Shown here piece by piece: positions 6,898 to 15,982 of a stretch of DNA of 64,000 bases. The stretch's first letter is position 1, and each line of letters starts with the position of its first letter. The DNA is from Enterovibrio paralichthyis (GTDB lineage Bacteria; Pseudomonadota; Gammaproteobacteria; Enterobacterales; Vibrionaceae). A program made the position numbers and the translations under genes. The notes beneath the pieces were generated by a model. That model was given only the letters and a program-made list of their open reading frames with translations, was not told where the DNA came from and ran no database searches. The stretch spans positions 124,001 to 188,000 of the forward strand of contig NZ_JAHUTS010000005.1 of NCBI RefSeq assembly GCF_019209835.1, in the 5' to 3' direction.

Positions 6898-9354
6898 TCA
6901 GGCTTCCGGTTTAAAATGGCGTTTGGTCAGCCGGGTTGGCTGATGGGTGGCCGGATCGTCCGGCCAAACGTGTTTAGGGTATCGACCCTTCATTTCTTTT
7001 TGCACTTCCCTGTACGCCCCCTGCCAGAACCCCGCGAGATCCTGAGTGATCTGCAACGGCCGCTGTGCCGGGCTGAGAAGTTCAACCACTAATGTCACTT
7101 TACCATCAGCAATGGTTGGGGATGTCGCCTGTCCATACATTTCCTGCATGCGTACGGCCAGTGCCGGTTTTTGCGAAGGCTGGTAGCGGATAGTAATGCG
7201 TGAACCCGTCGGCACTTCGTAGCTTTCCGGTAGTAAACGGTTCAGCTCTTTGGTGGTATCCCAGCCAAACCAGGCTTCCAGTGCGCTGAAATAATCGATT
7301 TTTTTCAGATCCTGCATGCTGCGAAGGCCATTCATAAACGGCGCCAGCCATTCATCCATCGCCGCCAGCAAGCTCTCATCATCCAGTGATGGCAGCTCAA
7401 GTGCCAGTTCCCATTCGATGGCGCAGCGCGCACGGTTTAACAGGCTCTGTGCCTTGTCCGACATCGGCAATGCATTGATGCCTTTACGCTTGATGGCTTG
7501 CAGCAATGCGCGGGTCAGCATTTCATCACTCAGCTTGGCGACTGGCTTGCGCGACACCACAATCTCACCACAGCAAAGGTGGGCTTCAGCCACCAACGCC
7601 CCTTTTTTCTCATCCCAGTCTACCCACTCACGTTCAGAAAACAGTGAAGGCAACTGGGTTTGCAAGGATGCAAAATCACTCTGGCAAGCCGTGAATATCC
7701 GGCTATCCCCTTGTGACACGCTCATCAAATCCACGGCCACCAGTGCCTCTTCCCCGGATAGCGGGTGATCGGCATCAATTTGGGCACCGTGCCCATTGCT
7801 CAGTAGATAGCGGCCATTGTTACCCCGGGATTTTGCGATGCGATCCGGCCAGGCACAGGCGGCAAGTATGGGCAGCCACTGTGAGGAGAGATCTTTCCCT
7901 AGGGAAATGCCCATACGCGAAGCGAGCTGCTCAGCCCGTTGGCGCACCGTAGTCTTTTTCATCGCCATGGATACCTGCAGGCGCAAATCCGGCTCCGTTT
8001 TTCCTCGCGGAGGCTCTTCAGCCCAGCCCGCAAGCCAACAGGCGGTGGAAGCAGCTTCCTGGCCAAATTCCTTCGCGGCCACCAACATGGCACCAAGCCG
8101 CGCATCCGTACCAAGCGCCGTTACCTGTTTGCCCTTCGCAGTAAGGGCAGTTTGTTCATCCAGGATACCAAACTGTCTTAGCAGGATAACAGCCTGCTGC
8201 CAGTGCTGCGTCGGTGGCAGGTCAAGCCATTGCAAATCCTCTGGCGCACAGCCCCACTGCACCACTTCCAGCACCAGTTGCATCAGGTCACTGGTAACGA
8301 TTTCCGGATCCGGTACCGCACGCATGCGCTGGAAGGTCTCTTCACTGTATAGGCGCAGGCAAACCCCTTCGGACAAACGTCCTGCCCGTCCCATGCGCTG
8401 AATCGCCGACGAGCGGGCAATCTGCACCGTTTCCAGCTTGGTGATGCCGGTTTTGCGGTTAAAACGGGCGACCCGCTCCAGTCCAGAATCCAACACCAGA
8501 CGAATACCTTCAATGGTCAGACTGGTCTCCGCAATGTTGGTCGCCAGCACCACTTTGCGTTTACCTTCCGGCGCCGGTGCAATTGCCGCCTGCTGCTCAT
8601 GCGCGCTCATTTGCCCATAAAGGGGACAGACCATCACACCGTCTGAAACCTTGCCCTCCAGCGCTTCTGCCACCCGGGTGATTTCCCCGGCGCCCGGCAA
8701 AAACACCAATGCAGAGCCTTCTTCTTCCTGCATCAACTTGGCAACCGCCGACGCCAGTGCATTTTCATATCCGAACTGGCGTGCAACAGGCAGGTACCGC
8801 GCTTCTACGGGAAAACTGCGCCCTTCGGATGTCAGCACCTTCGCGTCAGGCAGTAAGGTGGTGAGCGCCGCATCATCAAGCGTCGCTGACATCACCAGCA
8901 AGGTAAGATCGTCACGCAAGGCGCCTTGTACATCGAGCGACAGCGCCAACGCCAAATCGGCGTGCAGGCTGCGTTCGTGGAATTCATCGAAGATCACCAG
9001 ACTGACGCCATCAAGCTCAGGATCGGTCTGGATCATCCGGGTCAACACCCCTTCGGTGACAATCTCCAGTCGGGTTTTGTCACTGACACGGGTTTCGCCG
9101 CGTACCCGCAGACCGACGGTTTCACCCACCTTCTCTCCCAATTGCGACGCCAGAAAACGGGCAATGTTGCGTGCAGCCAGGCGGCGGGGCTCCAGCAGGA
9201 TGATCTGTCCTTCAAAAACATGGCGTGCCAGCAACGCCTGCGGCAGACGGGTTGATTTACCTGCGCCCGGCGGCGCTTTCAGGATCACCTGGGGTGATTG
9301 GGTCAATGCAGAAATAACATCATCCAGGATGCTGTCGATAGGGAGCTGTGACAA
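6898..9354 (-). CDS. hrpB: ATP-dependent RNA helicase HrpB (DEAH-box)
   Basis: Reading from a TTG at 9354 gives 818 residues beginning MSQLPIDSIL, close to the usual HrpB length; the open frame continues upstream to 9606 without a credible start and would overlap thpR, so the extension is rejected. Motif I (APPGAGKST, residues 27-35), the DEFHERS box, SATLD and the motif VI region QRMGRAGR are present, followed by the HrpB-specific C-terminal region. The biochemical role of HrpB is poorly known; it belongs to the DEAH/RHA helicases. A weak ribosome site (AAAGG) precedes the TTG, suggesting low expression. Divergent from thpR by 79 bp. Confidence 0.93.
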   Translation of the reverse strand: MSQLPIDSILDDVISALTQSPQVILKAPPGAGKSTRLPQALLARHVFEGQIILLEPRRLAARNIARFLASQLGEKVGETVGLRVRGETRVSDKTRLEIVTEGVLTRMIQTDPELDGVSLVIFDEFHERSLHADLALALSLDVQGALRDDLTLLVMSATLDDAALTTLLPDAKVLTSEGRSFPVEARYLPVARQFGYENALASAVAKLMQEEEGSALVFLPGAGEITRVAEALEGKVSDGVMVCPLYGQMSAHEQQAAIAPAPEGKRKVVLATNIAETSLTIEGIRLVLDSGLERVARFNRKTGITKLETVQIARSSAIQRMGRAGRLSEGVCLRLYSEETFQRMRAVPDPEIVTSDLMQLVLEVVQWGCAPEDLQWLDLPPTQHWQQAVILLRQFGILDEQTALTAKGKQVTALGTDARLGAMLVAAKEFGQEAASTACWLAGWAEEPPRGKTEPDLRLQVSMAMKKTTVRQRAEQLASRMGISLGKDLSSQWLPILAACAWPDRIAKSRGNNGRYLLSNGHGAQIDADHPLSGEEALVAVDLMSVSQGDSRIFTACQSDFASLQTQLPSLFSEREWVDWDEKKGALVAEAHLCCGEIVVSRKPVAKLSDEMLTRALLQAIKRKGINALPMSDKAQSLLNRARCAIEWELALELPSLDDESLLAAMDEWLAPFMNGLRSMQDLKKIDYFSALEAWFGWDTTKELNRLLPESYEVPTGSRITIRYQPSQKPALAVRMQEMYGQATSPTIADGKVTLVVELLSPAQRPLQITQDLAGFWQGAYREVQKEMKGRYPKHVWPDDPATHQPTRLTKRHFKPEA

Positions 9355-9433
9355 TGGAAAGGCCTTTGTGTCAGAATTACCCGCACAGTATACCTGCTGG
9401 AAATGGCTCAACAACGCTGGAGGGATGGGGAAA

Positions 9434-9970
9434 GTGAGTAAGGAGACGCGCCGCCTGTTTTTCGCACTGGATTTAAGTGACGCGCACAATGCCGCCAGCC
9501 GTGACGCCATTGTTGGGTTGAAACGCCAGCTCGCACCGCAGGGGCGTCCGGTACCGGATGATAACCTGCATATTACCCTCGCCTTTCTGGGCGAAGTTGA
9601 CAGCAAAGCCTACCGCAGGCTGTGTGAAACGGCCGATACCCTCACCTGCCCGCCACTTTCCCTGATCACCACCCAAACCGGCTATTTCCCTGCGCAATCT
9701 ATCCTCTGGCTGGGCATCGCTGAAAATACCGCCCTTCGCCTGCTGGCCGAGAAATTGCAGTCGGCAGCTGCAGAGATTTTAAACCGCCCCGCAGAGCACA
9801 AATTTGTGCCACATATTTCCTTACTTCGGCGAGCAAAGCCAACTGAAGCACCACTGACGCTCCAACAGCCTCTTCATTTTCAGCGCGTTGGGATTTACGC
9901 CTCTGTGCCCTTAGAAGAAGGTCATGGCGTGCGTTACCAATGCCTGAATCACTGGACACTGACTGATTAA
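9434..9970 (+). CDS. thpR: RNA 2',3'-cyclic phosphodiesterase (2H phosphoesterase)
   Basis: A 178-residue 2H-family protein. The two catalytic motifs are HIT (His46-x-Thr48) and HIS (His127-x-Ser129). ThpR, formerly LigT, hydrolyses 2',3'-cyclic phosphate RNA ends and can ligate tRNA halves in vitro. The GTG at 9434 is preferred because GGAGG lies about 10 nt upstream; an ATG at 9425 would leave almost no spacing. Starts 18 bp before sfsA, so the two are probably cotranscribed. Confidence 0.92.
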   Translation: MSKETRRLFFALDLSDAHNAASRDAIVGLKRQLAPQGRPVPDDNLHITLAFLGEVDSKAYRRLCETADTLTCPPLSLITTQTGYFPAQSILWLGIAENTALRLLAEKLQSAAAEILNRPAEHKFVPHISLLRRAKPTEAPLTLQQPLHFQRVGIYASVPLEEGHGVRYQCLNHWTLTD

Positions 9971-9988
9971 TCCCCCTAAAGGACACCC

Positions 9989-10699
9989 ATGAAATTTTCC
10001 CCCGCCTTGCAACCGGCAACACTGATTCGCCGCTACAAACGTTTTCTGGCCGATGTGACCTTACCGGACTCGGAGGAGGTCACTCTCCACTGTGCCAACA
10101 CAGGCGCAATGACGGGGTGTGCTACCCCGGGAGACACGGTGTGGTATTCCACCTCGGACAACCCCAAGCGCAAATACGCGCGCAGTTGGGAGTTGACCGA
10201 GACAAAAGCAGGGCACTGCATCTGCGTAAATACTGCCCGTGCCAACCACTTGGTGGTTGAAGCAATAAATGAGGGAGTGGTCAAAGAACTGCGAGGTTAC
10301 GAAACCCTGCGAACTGAAGTGCCCTATGGTGAAGAAAAGAGCCGCATCGATATTTTGCTTCAATCACCGGGTGAACCTGACTGCTATATCGAAGTAAAAA
10401 GTGTCACCTTGCTGGGTGATGATGGGCAGGGATTTTTCCCGGATGCTGTCACAACTCGGGGACAAAAACACTTGCGGGAACTCGCCGCTATCGCCCAGCA
10501 GGGAAAGCGGGCGGTATTGTTCTTCGCGGTACTGCATTCGGGAATTGAGAGAGTTTCAGCGGCAAAACATATAGATGCGGTCTATAATCAGTTACTTAAG
10601 GAAGCTCAGCAATTGGGGGTGGAGATTTTGTGTTACCAAGCGGCACTTTCTCCGGTCTCTATGAGCATAAAGAACCATATCCCGTTCTCCCAGATTTGA
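9989..10699 (+). CDS. sfsA: SfsA, sugar fermentation stimulation protein / DNA-binding nuclease-like
   Basis: A 236-residue SfsA protein with an N-terminal OB-like region (LIRRYKRFLADV; HCANTGAMTGC) and a PD-(D/E)XK nuclease-like region seen in SRIDILL and the CYIEVKSVTL core. In E. coli SfsA is named for maltose metabolism effects, but its molecular role is unsettled. The ATG has AAAGGAC upstream. It lies between thpR and dksA as in many Vibrionaceae and enterobacteria. Confidence 0.93.
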   Translation: MKFSPALQPATLIRRYKRFLADVTLPDSEEVTLHCANTGAMTGCATPGDTVWYSTSDNPKRKYARSWELTETKAGHCICVNTARANHLVVEAINEGVVKELRGYETLRTEVPYGEEKSRIDILLQSPGEPDCYIEVKSVTLLGDDGQGFFPDAVTTRGQKHLRELAAIAQQGKRAVLFFAVLHSGIERVSAAKHIDAVYNQLLKEAQQLGVEILCYQAALSPVSMSIKNHIPFSQI

Positions 10700-10830
10700 G
10701 AAAAAATGTAGACATCTTCACACTGGGATGACAAGAGGCGAAATCAAAGATTGCCTCGATATAGGGTTTCTGATATAGATACCGCCCTCTTTTGACCAAG
10801 CAGGTCAGGGTGTATTTAGGAGAACGCTTA

Positions 10831-11280
10831 ATGCCAGAAAGCAAAGTAAAAAAATCGCTGGGCATCCTGGCTACCGCCGGGTTAGAACCTTACCAAGAAA
10901 AGGCTGGCGAGGAGTACATGAATGATCAGCAAATGGATCATTTCCGTAAAATCCTCCAAGCGTGGCGTAACCAGCTGAGAGAAGAAGTTGACCGTACTGT
11001 ATTGCACATGCAGGACGAAGCAGCAAACTTCCCAGACCCTGTAGACCGTGCTGCGCAAGAAGAAGAATTCAGCCTGGAACTGCGCAACCGCGACCGTGAG
11101 CGCAAGCTGATCAAGAAAATCGAAAAGACGCTGCAGCGTCTGGAAGATGATGATTTCGGTTTCTGTGACTCATGTGGTGTAGAGATCGGCGTTCGCCGTT
11201 TAGAAGCCCGCCCTACCGCGGATCTATGCATCGATTGCAAAACCTTGGCAGAAATCAAAGAGAAACAAATGGCTGGCTAA
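10831..11280 (+). CDS. dksA: RNA polymerase-binding transcription factor DksA
   Basis: A 149-residue protein that enters the RNA polymerase secondary channel and, with ppGpp, adjusts rRNA and amino-acid promoters. The coiled coil spans roughly residues 35-108 with the acidic tip Asp69 and Asp72 (PDPVD), and the C-terminal zinc finger uses Cys112, Cys115, Cys133 and Cys136. AGGAGA eight bases before the ATG fixes the start; an upstream in-frame ATG at 10792 is not used. A strong terminator follows, so dksA is largely its own unit. Confidence 0.97.
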   Translation: MPESKVKKSLGILATAGLEPYQEKAGEEYMNDQQMDHFRKILQAWRNQLREEVDRTVLHMQDEAANFPDPVDRAAQEEEFSLELRNRDRERKLIKKIEKTLQRLEDDDFGFCDSCGVEIGVRRLEARPTADLCIDCKTLAEIKEKQMAG

Positions 11281-11309
11281 GCCTTTGGTACTCAACCAAG
11301 TTTTATGGC

Positions 11310-11335
11310 AAAAAGGGAGCTGGTGCTCCCTTTTT
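11310..11335 (+). terminator. Rho-independent terminator after dksA
   Basis: AAAAAGGGAGC and GCTCCCTTTTT form an 11-bp stem around a TGGT loop, ending in a T-run, 30 bp after the dksA stop. Confidence 0.9.
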
Positions 11336-11350
11336 CCTTTTTCAGAGTAA

Positions 11351-12235
11351 ATGACACCTAGCATGCACTACATTGGCCGTTTTGCCCCCTCGCCCTCTGG
11401 CCCACTCCACTTTGGTTCGCTGGTGGCCGCGCTGGGCAGTTACCTGCAAGCCAAAGCCAATCAAGGCACCTGGCTGCTACGTATTGAAGACATCGACCCT
11501 CCCCGGGAAGTTGCCGGTGCTTCGGACGCAATCTTGCGCACTCTGGATGCTTACGGCTTGCACTGGGATGGTGAGGTGCTTTACCAACACACCCGCCATG
11601 AGGCCTATCAGGCACAAATTGATGCCTGGCTAAAAGCAGGCGAAGCCTACTATTGCCAGTGTACCCGCCGCCAAATCCAGGATGCGGGGGGTATCTACCG
11701 AGGACTGTGTCGCCAGCGCAGTGTCGGGGCTGAAGGTGCCGCAGTGCGTGTCTGTATTGATAACCCGGTTACGGCATTTACAGATATCAAACACGGTGAG
11801 CTGGCACTCGACAGCGCCATGGCTGCGGAAGACTTCATCATCAAACGTCGTGATGGTCTCTACGCCTATAACCTGGCCGTTGTGCTGGACGATATTTATC
11901 AGGGTGTTACCGAAGTGGTGCGTGGTGCAGACTTGATTGAGCCAACAGGCCGACAGGTTTCCCTTTATCAAAAACTGGGCGCAGCGCCGGTCAGTTATTT
12001 ACACTTGCCGCTTGCACTCAACGCGGACGGTAATAAGCTTTCTAAACAAAACCACGCGCCCGCTATCGACAACGCCAATCCCGGCCCGGCTATGGAAGCG
12101 GCATTGTCATTTTTAGGCCATCCGGTTGCGGCAGAATTGCAGGGGGCACCGGTAGAAAAATTGCTCCGTTGGGGCATAGAAAACTGGCAGATAAGCAAAC
12201 TGCCCAATGAGACGGAAGTGATTACAGCTTTCTAA
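11351..12235 (+). CDS. gluQ: Glutamyl-Q tRNA(Asp) synthetase
   Basis: A 294-residue truncated GluRS paralogue without an anticodon-binding domain. It activates glutamate and attaches it to the queuosine base in the anticodon wobble position of tRNA(Asp). Present are the class I HIGH-like motif (APSPSGPLHFGSL), the cysteine-rich zinc region between CQCTRRQ and GLCR, and the KMSKS-like NKLSKQN. It directly follows the dksA terminator, the standard dksA-gluQ arrangement, where readthrough is thought to govern gluQ expression. Start is the ATG at 11351; an ATG four codons later is an alternative. Confidence 0.95.
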   Translation: MTPSMHYIGRFAPSPSGPLHFGSLVAALGSYLQAKANQGTWLLRIEDIDPPREVAGASDAILRTLDAYGLHWDGEVLYQHTRHEAYQAQIDAWLKAGEAYYCQCTRRQIQDAGGIYRGLCRQRSVGAEGAAVRVCIDNPVTAFTDIKHGELALDSAMAAEDFIIKRRDGLYAYNLAVVLDDIYQGVTEVVRGADLIEPTGRQVSLYQKLGAAPVSYLHLPLALNADGNKLSKQNHAPAIDNANPGPAMEAALSFLGHPVAAELQGAPVEKLLRWGIENWQISKLPNETEVITAF

Positions 12236-12303
12236 AATGCAAAGCCGTGATATATGATATGCCGTCGTTTTTTTGGCCCGACCTGTCAGATACGAGGTGA
12301 GTT

Positions 12304-13701
12304 ATCTTTAATCGAGTTACCAGCTTTTGCCGTAAGGTATTGAATCGCGATAATAAAACGCGCGAAATCAGTGACCTGAAGCTAGAAGTTATTCCTCGCC
12401 AAGAGCACGGTATATCAAGAAAAGATATCAGCGAAAATGCGCTGAAGGTGCTCTATCGCCTGAATAAGGCTGGCTATGATGCCTACTTGGTAGGCGGTGG
12501 TGTGCGCGATTTAATGCTGAATAAGCAGCCGAAAGATTTCGACATCGCGACCAGCGCAACGCCGGAAGAAGTGCGTAAACTCTTCCGCAACTGTCGTCTG
12601 GTTGGCCGTCGATTCCGCTTGGCGCACATCCTGTTTGGTCGCGACATCATTGAAGTTGCGACATTCCGTGGCCACCATGCTGGTGAGAAAGGGGAAAAGT
12701 TTGCCAGTCAGTCTAATGACGGCATGCTGCTGCGTGACAACGTGTACGGCACCATCGATGAAGATGCTGAACGTCGCGATTTCACGGTCAACGCCCTTTA
12801 CTACAACATAGCCGACTTCTCCGTGCGTGATTACGCCGGTGGCGTGGAAGATCTGAATAACCGCGTGATCCGCCTGATTGGCGATCCGGAAACCCGTTAC
12901 CGTGAAGACCCGGTACGTATGCTTCGCGCTGTGCGCTTTGCCGCCAAGCTCGACATGCAAATCAACGAAGCAACCGCAGCGCCTATTCCGGCACTGGCGC
13001 ATTTGCTGCGTGATATCCCGGCTGCGCGCCTGTTTGAGGAAAGCCTCAAACTGCTGCAATCAGGCAACGGTTTTGCGACATACCACATGCTGCGCGACTA
13101 CCAACTGTTTGCACCGCTGTTCCCTATCCTCGATGAACATTTCACCGAAGAAAGAAACAGTAAGTGTGAGCAGATGATTGAGCAGGTGCTGAAATCGACC
13201 GACCACCGCGTCGAGCACGATCAACGCATCAACCCGGCATTTATGTTTGCTGCGATGCTGTGGTACCCGCTGGAAACCCGCGCTGAAGAAATCGCGTTCG
13301 AAAGTGGCCTGAGCTACTACGATGCCTTTATGGTAGCGGCGAACGACATTCTGGATGAGCAAGTGAAGAGCATTGCTATCCCACGTCGCTTCACCGCCAT
13401 GATCCGTGATATCTGGCAATTGCAACTGCGCATGAGCCGCCGTTCGGGTAACCGTGCGTACAAACTGCTGGAACAACCAAAATTCCGTGCTGCATTCGAC
13501 TTCCTCGAAATGCGTGGCGAAATTGAAGGTGGCCAGTTGAAGGAGCTTGCGGCCTGGTGGGATGATTTCCAGAAAGCGCAGCGCGACGAGCGTCATGAAA
13601 TGATGCAGGCACTGAACAAAGCCAGCACGGCGAAGAAAACCCGCCGTCGCCGTAAGAGCAAGCCACGTCGCCGCAAACCGGGTTCTAACTCAGAATCATG
13701 A
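12304..13701 (+). CDS. pcnB: Poly(A) polymerase I, probable AUC start
   Basis: Poly(A) polymerase I adds 3' tails that promote RNA decay. The nucleotidyltransferase core shows the LVGGGVRD stretch and KDFDIAT (catalytic Asp78 and Asp80 on this numbering), RRDFTVNALYY and an Arg/Lys-rich tail ending RRKPGSNSES. The first canonical start is a TTG at 12340, but the frame upstream encodes FNRVTSFCRKVL, matching the N-terminus of E. coli PcnB (FTRVANFCRKVL), which begins at an AUU codon. Here the corresponding codon is ATC (12304), 4 nt after a GAGGTG ribosome site. That start gives 465 residues, the E. coli length as I recall it. Initiation at AUC would keep expression low. The stop overlaps the folK start (ATGA). 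Confidence 0.9.
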   Translation: MFNRVTSFCRKVLNRDNKTREISDLKLEVIPRQEHGISRKDISENALKVLYRLNKAGYDAYLVGGGVRDLMLNKQPKDFDIATSATPEEVRKLFRNCRLVGRRFRLAHILFGRDIIEVATFRGHHAGEKGEKFASQSNDGMLLRDNVYGTIDEDAERRDFTVNALYYNIADFSVRDYAGGVEDLNNRVIRLIGDPETRYREDPVRMLRAVRFAAKLDMQINEATAAPIPALAHLLRDIPAARLFEESLKLLQSGNGFATYHMLRDYQLFAPLFPILDEHFTEERNSKCEQMIEQVLKSTDHRVEHDQRINPAFMFAAMLWYPLETRAEEIAFESGLSYYDAFMVAANDILDEQVKSIAIPRRFTAMIRDIWQLQLRMSRRSGNRAYKLLEQPKFRAAFDFLEMRGEIEGGQLKELAAWWDDFQKAQRDERHEMMQALNKASTAKKTRRRRKSKPRRRKPGSNSES

Positions 13702-14180
13702 ACCGCGTCTACATAGCTATTGGCAGTAATCTGGGCGATCCTATCCGTAAGGCGCAAGATGCGATTGCGGCGCTTAAGTTACTGCCAAACAGCCGGTTTG
13801 TTGCCACCTCATCCCTTTACACCAGTAAACCGATGGGGCCGTCAGACCAGCCAGATTATGTAAATGCGGTAGCCAGCATTGACACCGAGCTCGAACCGTT
13901 GGATCTTCTGGATCATACACAGCGTATAGAGCTGGAGTTTGGCCGCGAGCGCAAAAAGGAGCGCTGGGGCCCAAGAACGCTGGATTTGGATATTCTCCTC
14001 TATGGGGATCTCCAGCTTGATAGTGAACGGTTAACCGTTCCACACTACGGGATGAAAGTACGGGAATTCGTGCTTTACCCTCTCGCCGAAATAGCCCCTG
14101 ACTTGCAACTGCCTGACGGCACTGCTGTCGCGGAGCTGGTCGCCGCCACCGACAGGAACGGCCTGACCATCATCGCGTAA
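13698..14180 (+). CDS. folK: 6-hydroxymethyl-7,8-dihydropterin pyrophosphokinase
   Basis: A 160-residue HPPK of folate synthesis; it transfers pyrophosphate from ATP to hydroxymethyl-dihydropterin. The N-terminal YIAIGSNLGDP and the signature WGPRTLDLDILLYG are intact, including the two metal-binding Asp residues in DLDI. It overlaps the pcnB stop by four bases (ATGA), indicating coupled translation. Confidence 0.96.
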   Translation: MNRVYIAIGSNLGDPIRKAQDAIAALKLLPNSRFVATSSLYTSKPMGPSDQPDYVNAVASIDTELEPLDLLDHTQRIELEFGRERKKERWGPRTLDLDILLYGDLQLDSERLTVPHYGMKVREFVLYPLAEIAPDLQLPDGTAVAELVAATDRNGLTIIA

Positions 14181-14232
14181 GCACCAATGCCTCGGCACCT
14201 AAAAGGAAAGTGAGCAGGGTTTGGGAGACAAA

Positions 14233-15027
14233 ATGAAAAAAATTACGATTAATACCTTGATGGCATGGAAGCAGGAAGGACGTAAATTTGCCTCGGCAAC
14301 TGCTTATGATGCCAGTTTTGCCCAATTGTTCGAATCGCAGGAAATGCCCGTGTTGCTGGTTGGTGACTCCCTTGGCATGGTACTGCAAGGAAAAAGTGAC
14401 ACCCTTTCTGTCACGGTTGAAGACATTGCCTATCACACGCGCAGCGTGCGTGCCGGCAGCCCACATTGCCTGTTGATGGCGGACATGCCTTTCATGTCTT
14501 ACGCCACGCCGGAAGACGCCTGTAAGAATGCCGCCGTGCTGATGCAAGCCGGTGCCAACATGGTGAAGCTGGAAGGCGGTGCCTGGCTGGCAGAAACCGT
14601 CACCAAGCTGACACAACGCGCGGTACCTGTGTGTGCCCACCTCGGCTTAACCCCACAATCGATCAACATTTTTGGCGGCTTTAAAATCCAGGGCCGCGAT
14701 GAGCAAAAAGCCGAACAAATGGTACAGGACGCCCTGGCACTTGAGGCCGCTGGCGCACAGGTTATTCTGCTGGAATGTGTACCCAAAGCGTTGGCAGCGC
14801 GCATTACCGACGCGGTTCGCGTGCCGGTTATCGGCATCGGTGCAGGCAATGCGACCGACGGCCAGATCCTGGTAATGCACGATATGTTTGGTATCTCTGC
14901 CAACTACATTCCGCGCTTTTCCAAAAACTACCTGAAAGAGACGGGAGACATGCGTTTGGCAGTTGCCCGTTATATCGAAGAAGTGGCAAGCGGCGAGTTC
15001 CCTGGCCCTGAGCAGACGTTTAACTAA
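14233..15027 (+). CDS. panB: Ketopantoate hydroxymethyltransferase
   Basis: A 264-residue PanB, which transfers a hydroxymethyl group from methylene-tetrahydrofolate to 2-oxoisovalerate in pantothenate synthesis. Seen are the ASATAYDASFA region, the metal-binding Asp in VGDSLGMV, MVKLEGG, and the HLGLTPQS loop. The ATG at 14233 with GGGAGA upstream yields the E. coli length; the upstream TTG at 14221 is rejected. Its folate cofactor links it to folK just upstream. Confidence 0.97.
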   Translation: MKKITINTLMAWKQEGRKFASATAYDASFAQLFESQEMPVLLVGDSLGMVLQGKSDTLSVTVEDIAYHTRSVRAGSPHCLLMADMPFMSYATPEDACKNAAVLMQAGANMVKLEGGAWLAETVTKLTQRAVPVCAHLGLTPQSINIFGGFKIQGRDEQKAEQMVQDALALEAAGAQVILLECVPKALAARITDAVRVPVIGIGAGNATDGQILVMHDMFGISANYIPRFSKNYLKETGDMRLAVARYIEEVASGEFPGPEQTFN

Positions 15028-15040
15028 GGAATGCTGAATA

Positions 15041-15922
15041 ATGCAAGTGATCGCTGAGATTGCCCCACTACGTGAACAAATTCTGCAATGGCGCCGTGAA
15101 GGTCAACGCATCGCGTTTGTCCCTACCATGGGTCACCTGCACGACGGTCATCTAACGCTGGTGCGCCGCGCCCGTGAAAATGCCGATGTAGTGGTTGTAA
15201 GCATCTTCGTTAACCCGATGCAGTTTGATAAGGCCGACGATTTGGCCGCGTACCCACGTACGCTGGACGAAGATCTGTCCAAGCTTAATGGCGAAGGCGT
15301 GGAAGTGGTTTTCACCCCGAGTGCTGACGTCATGTATCCGAACGGCATGGATCAACACAGCTATGTTGATGTGCCAGGCTTGTCCGGTGTGATGGAAGGC
15401 GCTTCCCGCCCGGGTCATTTCCGTGGCGTGGCGACTGTGGTGAGCAAGCTGTTCAACATGGTACAGCCTGACGTTGCCTGTTTCGGCGAAAAAGACTTCC
15501 AACAGCTGGCCGTGATCAACAAGATGGTGGCTGACCTTTGCCTGCCGATCGAAATCATCCCGGTCGCTACGGTACGTGAAATGGACGGCCTTGCCATGAG
15601 CAGCCGCAATACACGACTGACTGTGGATGAACGCCAACGCGCGCCGGTGCTGGCTAAAACCCTGCGCTGGATCAGCAGCCAGATGCGCGGCGGACGCTCG
15701 GACTACAGTGAGCTGGTACTGGACGGCAATGACCAGTTGCGCGCAGCAGGCCTGGAGCCGGACGAAATCTTTATCCGCGATGCCCACACGCTTCAGCCTA
15801 TCAACGAGCACACCACCAAAGCCGTGGTACTGGCGTCAGCCTTCCTCGGTCAGGTCAGGCTGATTGACAACCTGACTATCGACCTCGCCCCACAGGTGAG
15901 TGACGACAGCGAAGAGTCATGA
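15041..15922 (+). CDS. panC: Pantothenate synthetase
   Basis: A 293-residue PanC that joins pantoate and beta-alanine using ATP. The PTMGHLHDGHL motif (HIGH-like), VFVNPMQF-like SIFVNPMQFDK, FGEKDFQQL and MSSRN are all present. The C-terminus is a few residues longer than E. coli PanC, ending in an acidic DDSEES. It begins 13 bp after panB, forming the panBC operon; the aspartate decarboxylase panD is not adjacent. A strong terminator follows. Confidence 0.97.
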   Translation: MQVIAEIAPLREQILQWRREGQRIAFVPTMGHLHDGHLTLVRRARENADVVVVSIFVNPMQFDKADDLAAYPRTLDEDLSKLNGEGVEVVFTPSADVMYPNGMDQHSYVDVPGLSGVMEGASRPGHFRGVATVVSKLFNMVQPDVACFGEKDFQQLAVINKMVADLCLPIEIIPVATVREMDGLAMSSRNTRLTVDERQRAPVLAKTLRWISSQMRGGRSDYSELVLDGNDQLRAAGLEPDEIFIRDAHTLQPINEHTTKAVVLASAFLGQVRLIDNLTIDLAPQVSDDSEES

Positions 15923-15932
15923 GCTGCCACAA

Positions 15933-15961
15933 AAAAACCGCCGTACAACGGCGGTTTTTTA
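15933..15961. terminator. Bidirectional terminator between panC and yadH
   Basis: CCGCCGT and ACGGCGG form a GC-rich stem with a 3-nt loop, flanked by seven A residues on the left and at least six T residues on the right, so it can serve both convergent units. Confidence 0.9.
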
Positions 15962-15982
15962 TTACCTGCAAATCAGTGGTGT

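Noticed and set aside
8651..9433. Upstream extension of the thpR frame
   Set aside because: It runs antisense through hrpB and reads as Ser/Arg-rich noise; the ThpR fold begins at 9434.
9355..9606. N-terminal extension of HrpB to a start at 9606
   Set aside because: The added 84 residues show no family similarity and overlap the thpR coding region on the other strand.
12340..12342. TTG as the pcnB start codon
   Set aside because: The upstream in-frame codons encode the conserved PcnB N-terminus and a better ribosome site lies before the ATC at 12304.
12511..13059. Antisense frame within pcnB (182 codons)
   Set aside because: It mirrors a strongly conserved gene and has no supporting signals.
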